Shown here: piece by piece, positions 56,004 through 64,000 of the stretch | Numbering within the stretch: position 1 is the first letter of the stretch | Layout of the letters: each line of letters opens with the position of its first letter | Assembly: GCF_030440535.1 (NCBI RefSeq) | Contig: NZ_CP047117.1 | Span: 744,001-808,000, forward strand | Length of the DNA: 64,000 nt | Direction: 5' to 3' | Origin: Corynebacterium capitovis DSM 44611 | Lineage (GTDB): Bacteria > Actinomycetota > Actinomycetes > Mycobacteriales > Mycobacteriaceae | Translations under genes and position numbers: made by a program | Notes under the pieces: model-generated | Seen by the model: the letters and a program-made list of their open reading frames with translations, nothing else | The model's database searches: none | Told to the model about the DNA's origin: nothing

Positions 56004-57105
56004 GGCGTTCCGTCGAGCTCACCGCCAGATGGCGCAGCGTTTCTTTGACCTCGTCATCTATACCCGCCGCCTCCAAGTGAGCGAGGCCTGACTTACTCAG
56101 AGCAGCAATCCGCTTCTCGACGCCCTCCACCGCGCCACTAGCAGCAATGATGTCAGCCAGGCGAGCGATGTGTGCGACGTCGTCGGCCGCTCCCACGCCG
56201 TCGCGTAGTTCTGCGGCCGCGGGGGGGTTAGACGCATCAAGCTCGCTGAGTGCGAGGTTCAACAGGACAGTGCGCTTCCCTTCGCGCAGGTCATCACCTG
56301 CGGGCTTGCCCGTCACTGCTGAGTCCCCAAAGACGCCAAGGATGTCGTCGCGAAGCTGGAAGGCGATGCCGATGTCTCGACCGTAGGCGCGGAATGCGCG
56401 GATCGTCTCTTCGCCGGCGCCTGCCAGCGCTGCGCCCAGATGCAGCGGGCGCTCAATGGTGTACGCGGCTGTCTTGTACCGATTGACCTTGTCCGCACGT
56501 TCGATTTCTTCCTCCCCAGCGGCTTCCAACGCGATATCGAGGATTTGGCCCCCGATCACCTCAGAGCGCAACCCCCGCCATGCGCCGTCGGCCCTAGAAA
56601 GGGCCTCGTGGCGCACCCCGGAGCTGCGCCACATGTCATCCGCCCACACGAGCGCGAGATCTCCGGCGAGGATAGCGACATTTCGACCGTAACTGGCGGC
56701 GTCTCCACCGAACTGGCTGTCCCTATGCGCCGCCTCGAACGCACGGTGAACGGTGGGGTTGCCCCGGCGGGTGTCGGAGGCGTCGATGATGTCGTCGTGA
56801 ATAAGTGCGCAGGCCTGCACGAACTCGAGCGAGCTGAGCGCGCGCAGGACTGATGCTGGGTCCTCCTCGGCGCGGTCGAGGCCACCTGCGCCGACGAATC
56901 CCGCCCAGCCGTAAACCGGACGGATCCGCTTGCCGCCGCCGAGGACGAAGGTGCGCAGGTGCGTGACCACTTCATCGACAGGGTCACCGATCTCTGCCAT
57001 CAGCGGGGCCTGCGTGTCTAGGAAAGCGCGGAGCGCGTCATGAACCGCCCGAGGAACGTCCTCGAGAGAAGCAGGATAACCGGCGGGGGCGGGAGAAAGG
57101 GCCAC
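55996..57105 (-). CDS. idsA: Polyprenyl (geranylgeranyl) diphosphate synthase
   Basis: 369 residues. The first Asp-rich motif DDIIDASD (about 104-111) and the second DDILGVFGD flank the active site, and the GGKRIRP motif precedes them. The product length cannot be read, but the position matches idsA2 (Rv2173) and C. glutamicum idsA. Start GTG 57105; a GGAG-type site lies about 11 nt before it. It supplies isoprenoid precursors for carriers or carotenoids. Confidence 0.9.
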   Translation of the reverse strand: MALSPAPAGYPASLEDVPRAVHDALRAFLDTQAPLMAEIGDPVDEVVTHLRTFVLGGGKRIRPVYGWAGFVGAGGLDRAEEDPASVLRALSSLEFVQACALIHDDIIDASDTRRGNPTVHRAFEAAHRDSQFGGDAASYGRNVAILAGDLALVWADDMWRSSGVRHEALSRADGAWRGLRSEVIGGQILDIALEAAGEEEIERADKVNRYKTAAYTIERPLHLGAALAGAGEETIRAFRAYGRDIGIAFQLRDDILGVFGDSAVTGKPAGDDLREGKRTVLLNLALSELDASNPPAAAELRDGVGAADDVAHIARLADIIAASGAVEGVEKRIAALSKSGLAHLEAAGIDDEVKETLRHLAVSSTERRA

Positions 57106-57140
57106 GCTTGCTCCTTCAACGTTGGGGCGGGGCTTACCGG

Positions 57141-57746
57141 TTACACACTACCTGGGTGCGGCTGCGCGGCTGCGGGAGTGTCGAGCGGAAGGGGGCGTCC
57201 GAGTACCGCAAACGGGCGGGGATCCCCTGCGTAGTAGAAACCGCGCAGGATGTCGACAAATCCCATCTTGCGGTAGAGTCCAAATGCCGCGTTGTCCTCC
57301 CCAGCTACCTCTGGCGTGGAAAGAAGAACCCAGCGAGCGGGTGCATTGCGCAAGAGCTTCTCCATGAGGCGGCGCCCGATCCCTTGTCCCTGGCAGACCG
57401 GGTTGACGTGCACCTCAGCCACCTCGAAGTAGCTAGAGAGCATGTCGCTGTGCGACGCCGACGGCCCGCCAGCCTCCCGCAGCCCCCGGATGAGCTGCTG
57501 GTCCCACCACCGGTCCCGGTTGCCAATGAACCCGTAGGCGAGGCCGACGACGGCGTTCGAGCTTTCCGTGGTTCGAACGGCCGCAACCGCTGTAAAACCA
57601 GGCCAGGTCACCTCTCGCCGCCACACCGCCACGCGCTGACGGTGAATTCCGCGGGAATACCCCATGGCATCTATATAGATGTCCACCAACGCGGGCGCCA
57701 GCTGCACAAAGTCTGACGCCGATAGGCGACGAAGCGAGATGGTCAT
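57141..57746 (-). CDS. GNAT-family N-acetyltransferase
   Basis: 201 residues from ATG 57746 (GGAG 5 nt before it; ATG 57755 is the alternative). The acetyl-CoA site is VHVNPVCQGQGIGRRLMEKLL (read in two parts, about 132-152), with a central MGFV/YYAGDPRPF end. Substrate unknown; the homologue in M. tuberculosis (Rv2170) has been proposed as a lysine acetyltransferase. 35 bp after the idsA start and divergent from the HEPN-like gene. Confidence 0.85.
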   Translation of the reverse strand: MTISLRRLSASDFVQLAPALVDIYIDAMGYSRGIHRQRVAVWRREVTWPGFTAVAAVRTTESSNAVVGLAYGFIGNRDRWWDQQLIRGLREAGGPSASHSDMLSSYFEVAEVHVNPVCQGQGIGRRLMEKLLRNAPARWVLLSTPEVAGEDNAAFGLYRKMGFVDILRGFYYAGDPRPFAVLGRPLPLDTPAAAQPHPGSV

Positions 57747-57812
57747 GCTCTCCATACAACCACGCGATCCAAGGGAGCCGCCGGCGCGAACCAACGGTGT
57801 AGCGGGAGAGGA

Positions 57813-57841
57813 TTGCACAGACGAACAAAAGTTCGAATGTC
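57813..57841. promoter_or_regulatory. LexA/SOS box inside a promoter
   Basis: CGAAC-AAAA-GTTCG (57822-57835) is a perfect match to the actinobacterial/Bacillus SOS box CGAACN4GTTCG. It fills the space between TTGCAC (57813-57818) and AATGTC (57836-57841), which are 17 bp apart and could be -35 and -10 for the HEPN-like gene. It is 65 bp from that gene and 76 bp from the GNAT gene, so either or both may be repressed by LexA. Confidence 0.75.
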
Positions 57842-57899
57842 GCGCGGGTCTGTCGCTCGCGTGTTCTACGGTGTGGGCACACCAGAAAGGAAAAGTATC

Positions 57900-58325
57900 A
57901 TGAACGCAACGTCGACCGTCTCCTCCACTTTTGCTTCCCCCCTCCGCCCCTCGGCGCGGGATAGGTTCTTCGCAGCGGCAGACGCCCTGCTCGCCGAAGC
58001 TCACAGCGACCTCAAGCGCGGGGCGGTAGACCTTGCGTTGGAACACGCTTATCAGGCTGCGTTAAGGGTAGCCGGGGGGTGGAACGCCGCGTCCCCCGTG
58101 ATCCGCAGCAGGAAACGCCTGCCGCGGAGTGCCTGGGAACGATTAAAGCTAACGGGTGAGACCGGGGCCCATTGGGCATCGCGGTTGTCTTCCTACTCTA
58201 ACTTGCGGGGCCGTGTGGCCTCCGGTCTTGAGGTGGACCCGGACCGCCTCATAGTAGAGAGGTTGATTCGCGACGTGGAGGAGTTCTTCGCAGCGGCACA
58301 GCCGGGAGCGCCACTTGTGGCGTAG
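57900..58325 (+). CDS. HEPN-like (SAV_6107-type) protein
   Basis: 141 residues, mostly alpha-helical, starting at ATG 57900 after GAAAGGA. After a Ser/Thr/Ala-rich N-terminus the helices ARDRFFAAADALLAEAHSDL, DLALEHAYQAALRVAGGW and the later RSAWERLKL resemble the SAV_6107 subgroup of HEPN domains. I do not see a clean R-x4-6-H ribonuclease motif, so nuclease activity cannot be claimed. The perfect SOS box upstream suggests a DNA-damage link. Confidence 0.6.
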   Translation: MNATSTVSSTFASPLRPSARDRFFAAADALLAEAHSDLKRGAVDLALEHAYQAALRVAGGWNAASPVIRSRKRLPRSAWERLKLTGETGAHWASRLSSYSNLRGRVASGLEVDPDRLIVERLIRDVEEFFAAAQPGAPLVA

Positions 58326-58414
58326 AAAATGGGCTCGGGGAACAACCGCGTTAGGATAGGCGTTAGACGTGTAGCCTCTTTGAAACCCCCACCCAGATAG
58401 CTGGAGAGTGAACA

Positions 58415-58810
58415 GTGTCCCTATCAGAGCAAGAACAGCGAGCGCTCCAGGAAATTGAGCGGTCCCTCCTTGCGGAGGACCCTAAGTTCGCCCGCACCAT
58501 GCCTGGTTCGCGGTCCATTTCCGCCGGGAACGGCACCGGCGGTTTTACGCTTCGCACGGTCGCGTTGATGGTTCTGGGTCTCGTCCTCCTGATCGCCGGG
58601 GTAGCGCTCGTCACCGTGAGCCTGTGGTTTGTGGTTCTGAGTATTGTCGGTTTTGTGGTCATGTTCGGCGCCGGCGTCGTGGCGCTGCGGACGCAAAACG
58701 GTCCGGCCGCCTTTGGTACCCACGGTTCCGCTCGACGTTCCGGTTCGAAGCCCGCGCCACGGGCCTCGAAGATCGAGGAAAACTTCCGGCGCCGGTTTGA
58801 GGGACAGTAA
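58415..58810 (+). CDS. DUF3040 membrane protein
   Basis: 131 residues starting at GTG, with GGAGAG 7 nt before it. The N-terminus MSLSEQEQRALQEIERSLLAEDP is the DUF3040 signature. Two membrane helices (about 50-67 and 70-90), then a basic Ser/Arg tail. Homologue of Rv2169c; function unknown, always near the mraZ-division cluster. A strong terminator follows. Confidence 0.88.
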   Translation: MSLSEQEQRALQEIERSLLAEDPKFARTMPGSRSISAGNGTGGFTLRTVALMVLGLVLLIAGVALVTVSLWFVVLSIVGFVVMFGAGVVALRTQNGPAAFGTHGSARRSGSKPAPRASKIEENFRRRFEGQ

Positions 58811-58829
58811 GAAGGCTCACCCGGCCCGA

Positions 58830-58870
58830 AGAACCGCGCCCCGCGACACGGGGCGCGGTTCTTTTCTTTC
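58830..58870 (+). terminator. Strong intrinsic terminator after the DUF3040 gene
   Basis: AGAACCGCGCCCC pairs perfectly with GGGGCGCGGTTCT (13 bp), followed by TTTCTTTC. It separates the preceding genes from the division cluster. Confidence 0.92.
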
Positions 58871-59122
58871 GCCCGCCACGCCCCACCACGGCGATCCACC
58901 CACCCCCATCGTGCCCCACCACGCTTCCACCGCGTCCCCCACTACGCCCCACCTGGGGCATTAAGGGCCGATATGCAGGGCAATGACCATGTGAGACTGT
59001 CGGCCGCGAGAGCGCTGGCATGGCCCTGGAGAGGTATGTAGACAGCTTCAGGCATCCTGATGCGAATTCTGACCTGCGAAAATAGCAGGAAAATTGGGGA
59101 ATTTTCTGCCAGGGTGGTCATT
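58871..59122. other. Intergenic region before mraZ with C-rich boxes and a hairpin
   Basis: Reversed GTGGG-type boxes (CCCAC on this strand) occur in a cluster from 58881 to 58952; two at 58938-58942 and 58948-58952 have the 10-bp period of MraZ sites in inverted orientation. At 59085-59109 there is a hairpin whose core is GAAAATT-GGGG-AATTTTC, extendable with one bulged G. The rest shows no gene. Confidence 0.5.
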
Positions 59123-59147
59123 GTGGGGCAAAGTGGGTTAAAGTGGG
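59123..59147 (+). promoter_or_regulatory. MraZ operator
   Basis: Three GTGGG boxes at 59123, 59133 and 59143, exactly 10 bp apart, with the 5-bp spacing known for MraZ-binding repeats (TGGGN5). It is about 100 bp before the mraZ start, as expected for autoregulation of the division and cell-wall operon. Confidence 0.8.
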
Positions 59148-59249
59148 GCACGGCGAAGGATTGAGTGGCCTCTTGACTACGGGCCGCGAGATCCATCACC
59201 GGGAGAATTGAACAGCCGAAGTCGGCGAGTAAAGGAAGGTGGGCTCCGG

Positions 59250-59684
59250 ATGTTTCTGGGTAGCTACACGCCAAAGCTCGACGACAAGGGGCGCTTGACA
59301 CTGCCCGCCAAGTTCCGTGAGGAGTTGGCGGACGGGTTGATGGTGACCAAGGGGCAAGATCACTCGCTCGCGGTGTACCCGCGCGGTGAGTTCGCTGCGC
59401 GGGCTAGAAAGGCCGCTGCGGTGTCCCGCACGAACCCGAAAGCGCGAGCCTTCATCCGCAACCTGGCTGCCAGTGCGGATGAGCAAACGTTAGACGGATC
59501 GGGTCGCATCACGCTGTCACCAGCGCACCGGGAGTACGCGCACCTCAGCAAGGAATGCGTCGTCATCGGCTCGGTTGATTTTCTCGAGATCTGGGACGCC
59601 GAGTCCTGGTCTCACTATCAAGAACAAACAGAAGCGGCGTTTGCAGCAGCAGACGACGACGACATTCTCTCTGGCCTGCTTTAG
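59250..59684 (+). CDS. mraZ: Transcriptional regulator MraZ
   Basis: 144 residues from ATG 59250 (AGGAAGG about 12 nt before it). Both AbrB-like DNA-contact motifs are present: [14 protein letters not shown] (about 10-23) and [16 protein letters not shown] (about 82-97). A ring-forming DNA-binding protein that represses the division operon in E. coli. First gene of mraZ-rsmH-ftsL-ftsI-murE; its operator is upstream. Confidence 0.95.
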   Translation: MFLGSYTPKLDDKGRLTLPAKFREELADGLMVTKGQDHSLAVYPRGEFAARARKAAAVSRTNPKARAFIRNLAASADEQTLDGSGRITLSPAHREYAHLSKECVVIGSVDFLEIWDAESWSHYQEQTEAAFAAADDDDILSGLL

Positions 59685-59715
59685 GGCTGACTACCCCAGA
59701 GCGGGCACCGGTAGA

Positions 59716-59793
59716 GGACGGAGAGTGTGTACGGACTCTGTCCGGGGCGAGAAGCGTTCTGGTGTACTTCCCCGACATCAGAAGAACCGCCCC
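59716..59793 (+). ncRNA. Structured leader before rsmH, mraW-type RNA candidate
   Basis: Two hairpins lie back to back. The first is GGAC-(GG)-AGAGT paired with ACTCT-GTCC (59716-59743). The second is closed by GGGGCG (59744-59749) and CGCCCC (59788-59793), with an inner stem GTTCTGGTGT against ACATCAG..AAC. It lies in the 170-bp mraZ-rsmH space, where an actinobacterial 'mraW RNA' motif has been described. I match it by place and structure, not by remembered consensus. Confidence 0.5.
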
Positions 59794-59855
59794 GGGCAGG
59801 GCTCTACATACTCCCCATCGGGAAAGACCTAGACAGCAAATGAGGGGGGCGTGAC

Positions 59856-60866
59856 ATGGGGAACGCAACACACCAGAGTGGCCAACAACCCGGCCACGTC
59901 CCCGTCATGCGCGACAGGATGGCGGAGCTCCTCGCTCCCGCGGTTGAGTCCTATGGGGACCACGCCGTCATCATCGATGGCACCCTCGGAGCCGGCGGTC
60001 ACACCGAGCATTTCCTGACGGTTTTTCACCGCGCTCGGGTTATCGGGGTCGACCGCGACCCTTCAGCTCTGGCAGAATCCGGGCATCGCCTTGCTCCGTT
60101 CGGTGACAGGTTCATGGCGGTGCAGGCGCGTTTTGACGACATCGCTAGCGCGATCCGCGATGGTGACGGAGACGCCTTCCACGACGCGCGCGAGTACGGC
60201 GTCGCGGGGGCGTTGTTCGACCTTGGGGTTTCCTCCATGCAGCTGGACCGGGAGGAACGCGGTTTCGCGTATCGCGTCGATGCGCCCCTCGACATGCGGA
60301 TGGACCCGACTCAGGGGCTCACCGCTGCGGACATCCTCAACACCTACAGCCACGGCGAGCTCGCACGGATCCTAAAAACCTATGGCGACGAGCGTTTTGC
60401 CGGCAAAATCGCCTCGGCGGTTGTGCGAGAGAGGGAAGTGGAGCCCTTCGACCGGAGCGGTCGGCTCGTGGAGTTGCTCTACGCGACGATTCCCGCGGCG
60501 ACCCGGCGCAGCGGGGGACATCCCGCTAAGCGCACATTCCAAGCCCTGCGCGTGGAAGTCAATGGGGAGCTCGACGCGGTGCGCAACGTGCTCCCCGTTG
60601 TCACCGACCTGCTTGGGCCAGGCGGCCGGGCCGTGTTCATGAGCTACCAGTCGCTCGAGGACAAGCTAGTCAAAGCAGCGTTCGCGGACTTGACCTCGTC
60701 TAGGACCCCACCCGGTTTGCCCATGGACCTGCCGGGAACAGCCGCGAAGTTCCGTTCCATAACGAACGGCGCGGAGAAAGCCCCCGCCGAGGAGATAGAG
60801 CGAAACCCGCGGGCTGCTCCGGTTCGGGTTCGCGGCGTCGAGAAGCTCGGTGCCCCCGCAATCTAG
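59856..60866 (+). CDS. rsmH: 16S rRNA (cytosine-1402-N4)-methyltransferase
   Basis: 336 residues. SAM site [13 protein letters not shown] (about 36-48), then [11 protein letters not shown] and [11 protein letters not shown]. It methylates C1402 of 16S rRNA. A GA-rich ribosome-binding sequence (GAGGGGGG) precedes the ATG by 5 nt. The GHT, PLDMRM and KRTFQALR motifs are intact. Confidence 0.95.
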   Translation: MGNATHQSGQQPGHVPVMRDRMAELLAPAVESYGDHAVIIDGTLGAGGHTEHFLTVFHRARVIGVDRDPSALAESGHRLAPFGDRFMAVQARFDDIASAIRDGDGDAFHDAREYGVAGALFDLGVSSMQLDREERGFAYRVDAPLDMRMDPTQGLTAADILNTYSHGELARILKTYGDERFAGKIASAVVREREVEPFDRSGRLVELLYATIPAATRRSGGHPAKRTFQALRVEVNGELDAVRNVLPVVTDLLGPGGRAVFMSYQSLEDKLVKAAFADLTSSRTPPGLPMDLPGTAAKFRSITNGAEKAPAEEIERNPRAAPVRVRGVEKLGAPAI

Positions 60867-60897
60867 CCAGACGACACTCTACGAAAGGGATACCAGG

Positions 60898-61587
60898 ATG
60901 GATGCCAGCCGAAACCTCGCGGCCGGGTTGAACCCCTCGGCGCGCATGGGTGCCGCCACCCTGACTCGGCCGACCGGGGCCGTTGCCCCGCCGCGGAGCG
61001 TCGGGCGGTTCACGCCGACTCTTCCGAAACCCGCCGGGACGGGCCGCCTCGGTTCCAAGCAAGTTGTATCGGTGAGGGGCCGACGCGTCGCGATCGGCAG
61101 TGAGGCGAAGAAGAAGTTCTCCACCGTCTCGGCCGTAGTTGTCCCGCTGCTTATCGCCGGGGTGGCGCTAGCCATGTTCTTCTCCGGTTTGGCTACGTAC
61201 CAATCGTTCACGATCCAGCACTTGCAAACGCAAGAACGCGACCTCACCAACGAGGTAGAAACGCTCAACCGTAACCTCGAGGACGTCAGGTCGTCGAGCT
61301 CGGTGGCCAAGCGCGCGGCTGAAGCCGGAATGGTCGTGCCGAGGAACCCGGGCATCATTTCGGCCGGGGCGAATGGGGAAGTTGAGGAACTGCGCGAAGC
61401 TGACCCCGCGGCAACGCAGAAGCTTATCGACGTTAACGGAACCGCAGCCCCTACATCGGGCGCTTCGAGCGATAACCAGGCCACGGCTCGTGTCGCTGGC
61501 AACCTGTCCACAGTGCCAGGCGGGAACGTACTGGGGCAAGGTGCGGTGTTGGCGCCCTACGCCCCCAACGTTCCGGCGACGAACTAG
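60898..61587 (+). CDS. ftsL: FtsL-like cell division protein
   Basis: 229 residues from ATG 60898 (GAAAGGGA 10 nt before it). A basic, Pro/Ala-rich N-terminal tail (1-75), one membrane helix (about 79-100) and an outer coiled coil (QERDLTNEVETLNRNLEDVR, about 112-131) with a Ser/Thr/Ala-rich tail: the layout of FtsL, which binds FtsB and FtsW-FtsI at the septum. The family is weakly conserved, so the call rests on position between rsmH and ftsI plus topology. Confidence 0.8.
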   Translation: MDASRNLAAGLNPSARMGAATLTRPTGAVAPPRSVGRFTPTLPKPAGTGRLGSKQVVSVRGRRVAIGSEAKKKFSTVSAVVVPLLIAGVALAMFFSGLATYQSFTIQHLQTQERDLTNEVETLNRNLEDVRSSSSVAKRAAEAGMVVPRNPGIISAGANGEVEELREADPAATQKLIDVNGTAAPTSGASSDNQATARVAGNLSTVPGGNVLGQGAVLAPYAPNVPATN

Positions 61588-61595
61588 GCGCCGCC

Positions 61596-63509
61596 GTGAA
61601 CACCCCGAACAACGGTGCGAAGCCGGTGAGTCAACGCGCCGTCACCCGTAAGCGAATTGGCTGGGCAACCGCCATCATCGTCGCCCTAGCCCTTCTTCTT
61701 GTGGGCAGACTCACGTGGGTCCAGGTTGTCTGGGGGCCGGGGCTGCGTGAGCAGGCTGAATCCCAGCGTGCCCGGATCTACGTGGACCCGGCGCGTCGTG
61801 GCGACATCGTGGATCGAGATGGAAATCAGCTGGCCTACACTATGCAGGCGCGTTCGCTGACCGTGTCGCCGGTGGTCCTGCGAGAGGAACTGCGGCAGCA
61901 GCAGGAAGAGGAGCTGAGCTACGCCGGTGTGAGCCAATCTGCGATCGACGCTCAACTTGACGCACGCGTTGAGGACCAACTTCGCACCATGGCAAATGAG
62001 ATCCCCGGGATGATTAAAGAGGACTCCGCGGGGGCGTCGGCACGTGGCAACGTCAGCGCGAAAGACATCCTGGACAAGCTGCACGCCGAAACGAATTACG
62101 AAGTTCTCGTGCGCAACGTCGATCCTGACGTCGCCGCACAGGTTGCGGAAAAGTTCCACGGGGTCGCGGCGGAGCACCAAGACATTCGCGAATACCCGAA
62201 CGGGGCGATCGGGGAGAACATCGTGGGCAAGGTGTCGATGGACGGGCAGGGCCAATTTGGGCTCGAAGCCTCCAGCGATGCCTCGCTCACGGGTATCAAC
62301 GGACGCTCGACTGAGGACGTCTCGGCCAACGGCCAGTCGATCCCGGGCACCTTGCGCGATGAGGTGCCTGCCGTCAATGGGTCGCGGGTCCAGCTCACCA
62401 TTGATGTGGACCTTCAAGCGTACGTTCAGCAGACCCTCCAGCAGGCAAAAGCCAATTCGCTGGCAAAGGACGGTCAGGCCGTGGTCCTCGACGCGCGGAC
62501 CGGGGAGGTCCTCGCGATGGCGAATACCGACACCATCGACCCAAACGGCGACCTGCAAAAGCAGCTTGAACAGGGGCGAGACTTCGATAACAACTCCGTG
62601 TCCCACCCATTCGAACCTGGCTCGGTGGCAAAGATCATCACGGCGGCGGCGTCTATCGAAGAGGGTGTGACGACTCCGGAAGACGTGCACCAAGTACCCG
62701 GCTCCATCGAGATGGCCGGTGTGACAGTGAGCGACGCGTGGCAGCACGGGGTCGCCCCCTATACAACGGCGGGTATCTTCGGCAAGTCCTCGAACGTGGG
62801 AACCCTGCAGTTGGCGCAGCAACTGGGGGAGGACCGCTATGCCGATTACCTGCAGCGTTTTGGGATTGGGCAGACCACCGGCATTGAGCTTCCAAACGAG
62901 TCAGCCGGTTTGTTGGCGGCGCGGGAGCAATGGTCCGGTGGGACGTTTGCCAACCTTCCCATTGGCCAGGGCATGAGCTGGACCACTCTCCAGCTGGCGA
63001 GCGCATACCAAACGCTGGCAAACGGGGGAGAGCGCATCGAACCCCGCATCATCTCGTCGATCACCCGTCCCGACGGCACGGTGGAGGAGACGAAGCCCGC
63101 GGCACGCACTCGGGTGGTCAGCGAGCAGACGGCGCGCACCGTCGTGGACATGTTCCGCTCCGCATTTCAGCAGGACCCGACCGGGTATGACTCTGGAACC
63201 GCGGCGGGCAACGCCATTGAGGGGTACCAGCTGTCGGGCAAGACAGGCACCGCCCAAAAGATTAACGAAGAGACGGGCGCGTATTCTCAGAACCAGTACT
63301 GGATAACCTTTGCCGGCATCGCCCCGGCCGATAACCCGCAATTCGTTGTGGCTCTGATGCTCGACGAGCCGCAGCGGGGCCCGCTCGAGGGCGGCAACGG
63401 CGGGCAGTCAGCCGCCCCAGTCTTCCGCGAGATCGCCAACTGGTTGCTCACGCGTGAGAATATCCCGCTGAGCCCCCCGGCGGAAAACTACGTCCTACAG
63501 CAGAGATAG
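61596..63509 (+). CDS. ftsI: Septal penicillin-binding protein (class B transpeptidase)
   Basis: 637 residues from GTG 61596. N-terminal membrane helix (about 22-44), dimerisation domain, then the transpeptidase with SVAK (Ser343), SSN near 395, and the KTGT (K549). It cross-links septal peptidoglycan with FtsW, and is the target of beta-lactams. Starts 8 bp after ftsL and is followed 8-20 bp later by murE. Confidence 0.95.
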   Translation: MNTPNNGAKPVSQRAVTRKRIGWATAIIVALALLLVGRLTWVQVVWGPGLREQAESQRARIYVDPARRGDIVDRDGNQLAYTMQARSLTVSPVVLREELRQQQEEELSYAGVSQSAIDAQLDARVEDQLRTMANEIPGMIKEDSAGASARGNVSAKDILDKLHAETNYEVLVRNVDPDVAAQVAEKFHGVAAEHQDIREYPNGAIGENIVGKVSMDGQGQFGLEASSDASLTGINGRSTEDVSANGQSIPGTLRDEVPAVNGSRVQLTIDVDLQAYVQQTLQQAKANSLAKDGQAVVLDARTGEVLAMANTDTIDPNGDLQKQLEQGRDFDNNSVSHPFEPGSVAKIITAAASIEEGVTTPEDVHQVPGSIEMAGVTVSDAWQHGVAPYTTAGIFGKSSNVGTLQLAQQLGEDRYADYLQRFGIGQTTGIELPNESAGLLAAREQWSGGTFANLPIGQGMSWTTLQLASAYQTLANGGERIEPRIISSITRPDGTVEETKPAARTRVVSEQTARTVVDMFRSAFQQDPTGYDSGTAAGNAIEGYQLSGKTGTAQKINEETGAYSQNQYWITFAGIAPADNPQFVVALMLDEPQRGPLEGGNGGQSAAPVFREIANWLLTRENIPLSPPAENYVLQQR

Positions 63510-63527
63510 ACGCGAGGAGTGAGCACC

Positions 63528-64000
63528 TTGGATTACACATCCCCGACTCTCGGTGACCTTGCCGCCCTCGCCGGCGGTCGGGTGGAACCCGCAGGGGCCA
63601 CCGGCTGCCGCGTTTCCGGAATCAGCCTCGATTCTACGCAGACGCAGGCTGGAGAGCTTTTTGCCGCTGTTCCAGGGACCCGCGCGCATGGCGCGAGCTA
63701 CGCGGCGTCGAGCGCCGCCAGCGCTATCCTCACGGACGCCGAGGGCCTAGCGCTGCTCCGTACTGCTGCCGAAACCCGGCCACTCATCGTCGTCGAAGAC
63801 GTACGGGACGTTCTCGGTGCGGTCTCCGCTGCGGTATACGGTTTTCCGTCGAAAAGCCTCACCGTGCTCGGCGTCACCGGCACGTCTGGCAAAACCACGA
63901 CGACGTACCTGCTTGAACGGGGTCTCACGGCAGCGGGTCACCGCGTGGGCCTCATCGGCACGACGGGGACGCGCATACTCGGGCGCCCAATCCCAACCTC
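63528..64000 (+). CDS. murE: UDP-MurNAc-tripeptide ligase, N-terminal part (cut by window end)
   Basis: About 158 residues are visible. N-terminal LGDLAALAGGRVEPAG and SGISLDSTQTQAGELFAAVPGTRAHG, and the Mur ligase P-loop GVTGTSGKTTTTYLLE (about nt 63871-63920) identify MurE, which adds meso-DAP (or lysine) to UDP-MurNAc-L-Ala-D-Glu. TTG 63528 is preferred because GAGGAG lies 8 nt before it; GTG 63519 in the same frame is the alternative but has no spaced ribosome-binding site. Confidence 0.92.
   Translation, partial: MDYTSPTLGDLAALAGGRVEPAGATGCRVSGISLDSTQTQAGELFAAVPGTRAHGASYAASSAASAILTDAEGLALLRTAAETRPLIVVEDVRDVLGAVSAAVYGFPSKSLTVLGVTGTSGKTTTTYLLERGLTAAGHRVGLIGTTGTRILGRPIPT

Noticed and set aside
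59208-59249. Upstream TTG start for mraZ adding 14 residues
   Set aside because: The added residues are not part of the MraZ fold, and ATG 59250 has AGGAAGG before it and gives the usual length.
61686-62822. 378-codon minus-strand open frame opposite ftsI
   Set aside because: Antisense shadow of a clear penicillin-binding protein.

Overview
The window is a high-GC actinobacterial chromosome segment, most likely from a Corynebacterium other than C. glutamicum. Evidence for this is the gene order, GTG/TTG starts, frequent leaderless-looking starts, a di-heme QcrC, a three-lipoyl E2, PimB'/MptA-type lipoglycan enzymes, LtsA and MraZ. From my knowledge of the families, the backbone follows the order of M. 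tuberculosis Rv2158c-Rv2222c and of the matching C. glutamicum region: glnE-glnA-RDD-DUF4191-lipA-lipB-E2-pepA-ilvE-cobT-DUF3043-erpA-ltsA-ctaC-ctaF-ctaE-qcrCAB-nlpC-pimB'-glk-plsC-RNase AS-aroG-pknL-(Rv2175c-like)-mptA-idsA-GNAT-DUF3040-mraZ-rsmH-ftsL-ftsI-murE. No tRNA, rRNA, CRISPR array, insertion sequence or phage was recognised.

Region by region: 1-9.75 kb holds the 3' part of glnE, a small unknown protein, an MFS transporter, a GT87 glycosyltransferase, thrC, a membrane-anchored trypsin-like protease, an unknown membrane protein, a Nudix hydrolase, a GH25-like protein and a ketopantoate reductase. 9.75-12.55 kb holds glnA (with the tyrosine loop that GlnE adenylylates), an RDD protein and a DUF4191 protein. 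12.6-21.0 kb is an accessory block between DUF4191 and lipA. It contains an iron-type operator, an EntE-like aryl-AMP ligase, a free aryl carrier protein and a lone Fes-like N-terminal domain. Beside these lies a lipid module (MaoC hydratase and high-molecular-weight FabG, divergent from a thiolase and an acyl-CoA oxidase). 21.0-29.8 kb carries gcvPTH-lipBA and a three-lipoyl E2, so lipoate synthesis sits beside its main acceptors. 29.9-38.5 kb carries pepA, panB/panC tail to tail, ilvE, cobT, DUF3043, erpA and ltsA.

38.9-45.4 kb encodes most of the cytochrome bcc-aa3 branch (ctaC, ctaF, ctaE, qcrCAB; ctaD is not here). 45.4-47.7 kb has two NlpC/P60 cell-wall hydrolases, the first behind a likely c-di-AMP (ydaO-type) riboswitch. 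47.7-57.1 kb carries envelope and central-metabolism genes (pimB', glk, plsC, RNase AS, aroG, pknL and its divergent DNA-binding partner, mptA, idsA). 57.1-64 kb leads into the division and cell-wall cluster: GNAT, an SOS-box-preceded HEPN-like gene, DUF3040, mraZ with its operator, rsmH, ftsL-like, ftsI and the start of murE.

The most interesting signals are these: the small siderophore-type cluster whose operator and inverted repeat cover its own start codon; a lone esterase N-terminal domain coupled to the carrier protein; the riboswitch and dyads ahead of nlpC; a perfect SOS box before the HEPN-like gene; a second inverted set of MraZ-type boxes; a structured leader before rsmH; and two stacked dyads between the fatty-acid operons. 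All calls are from reading the sequence and from family knowledge; no database search was run.
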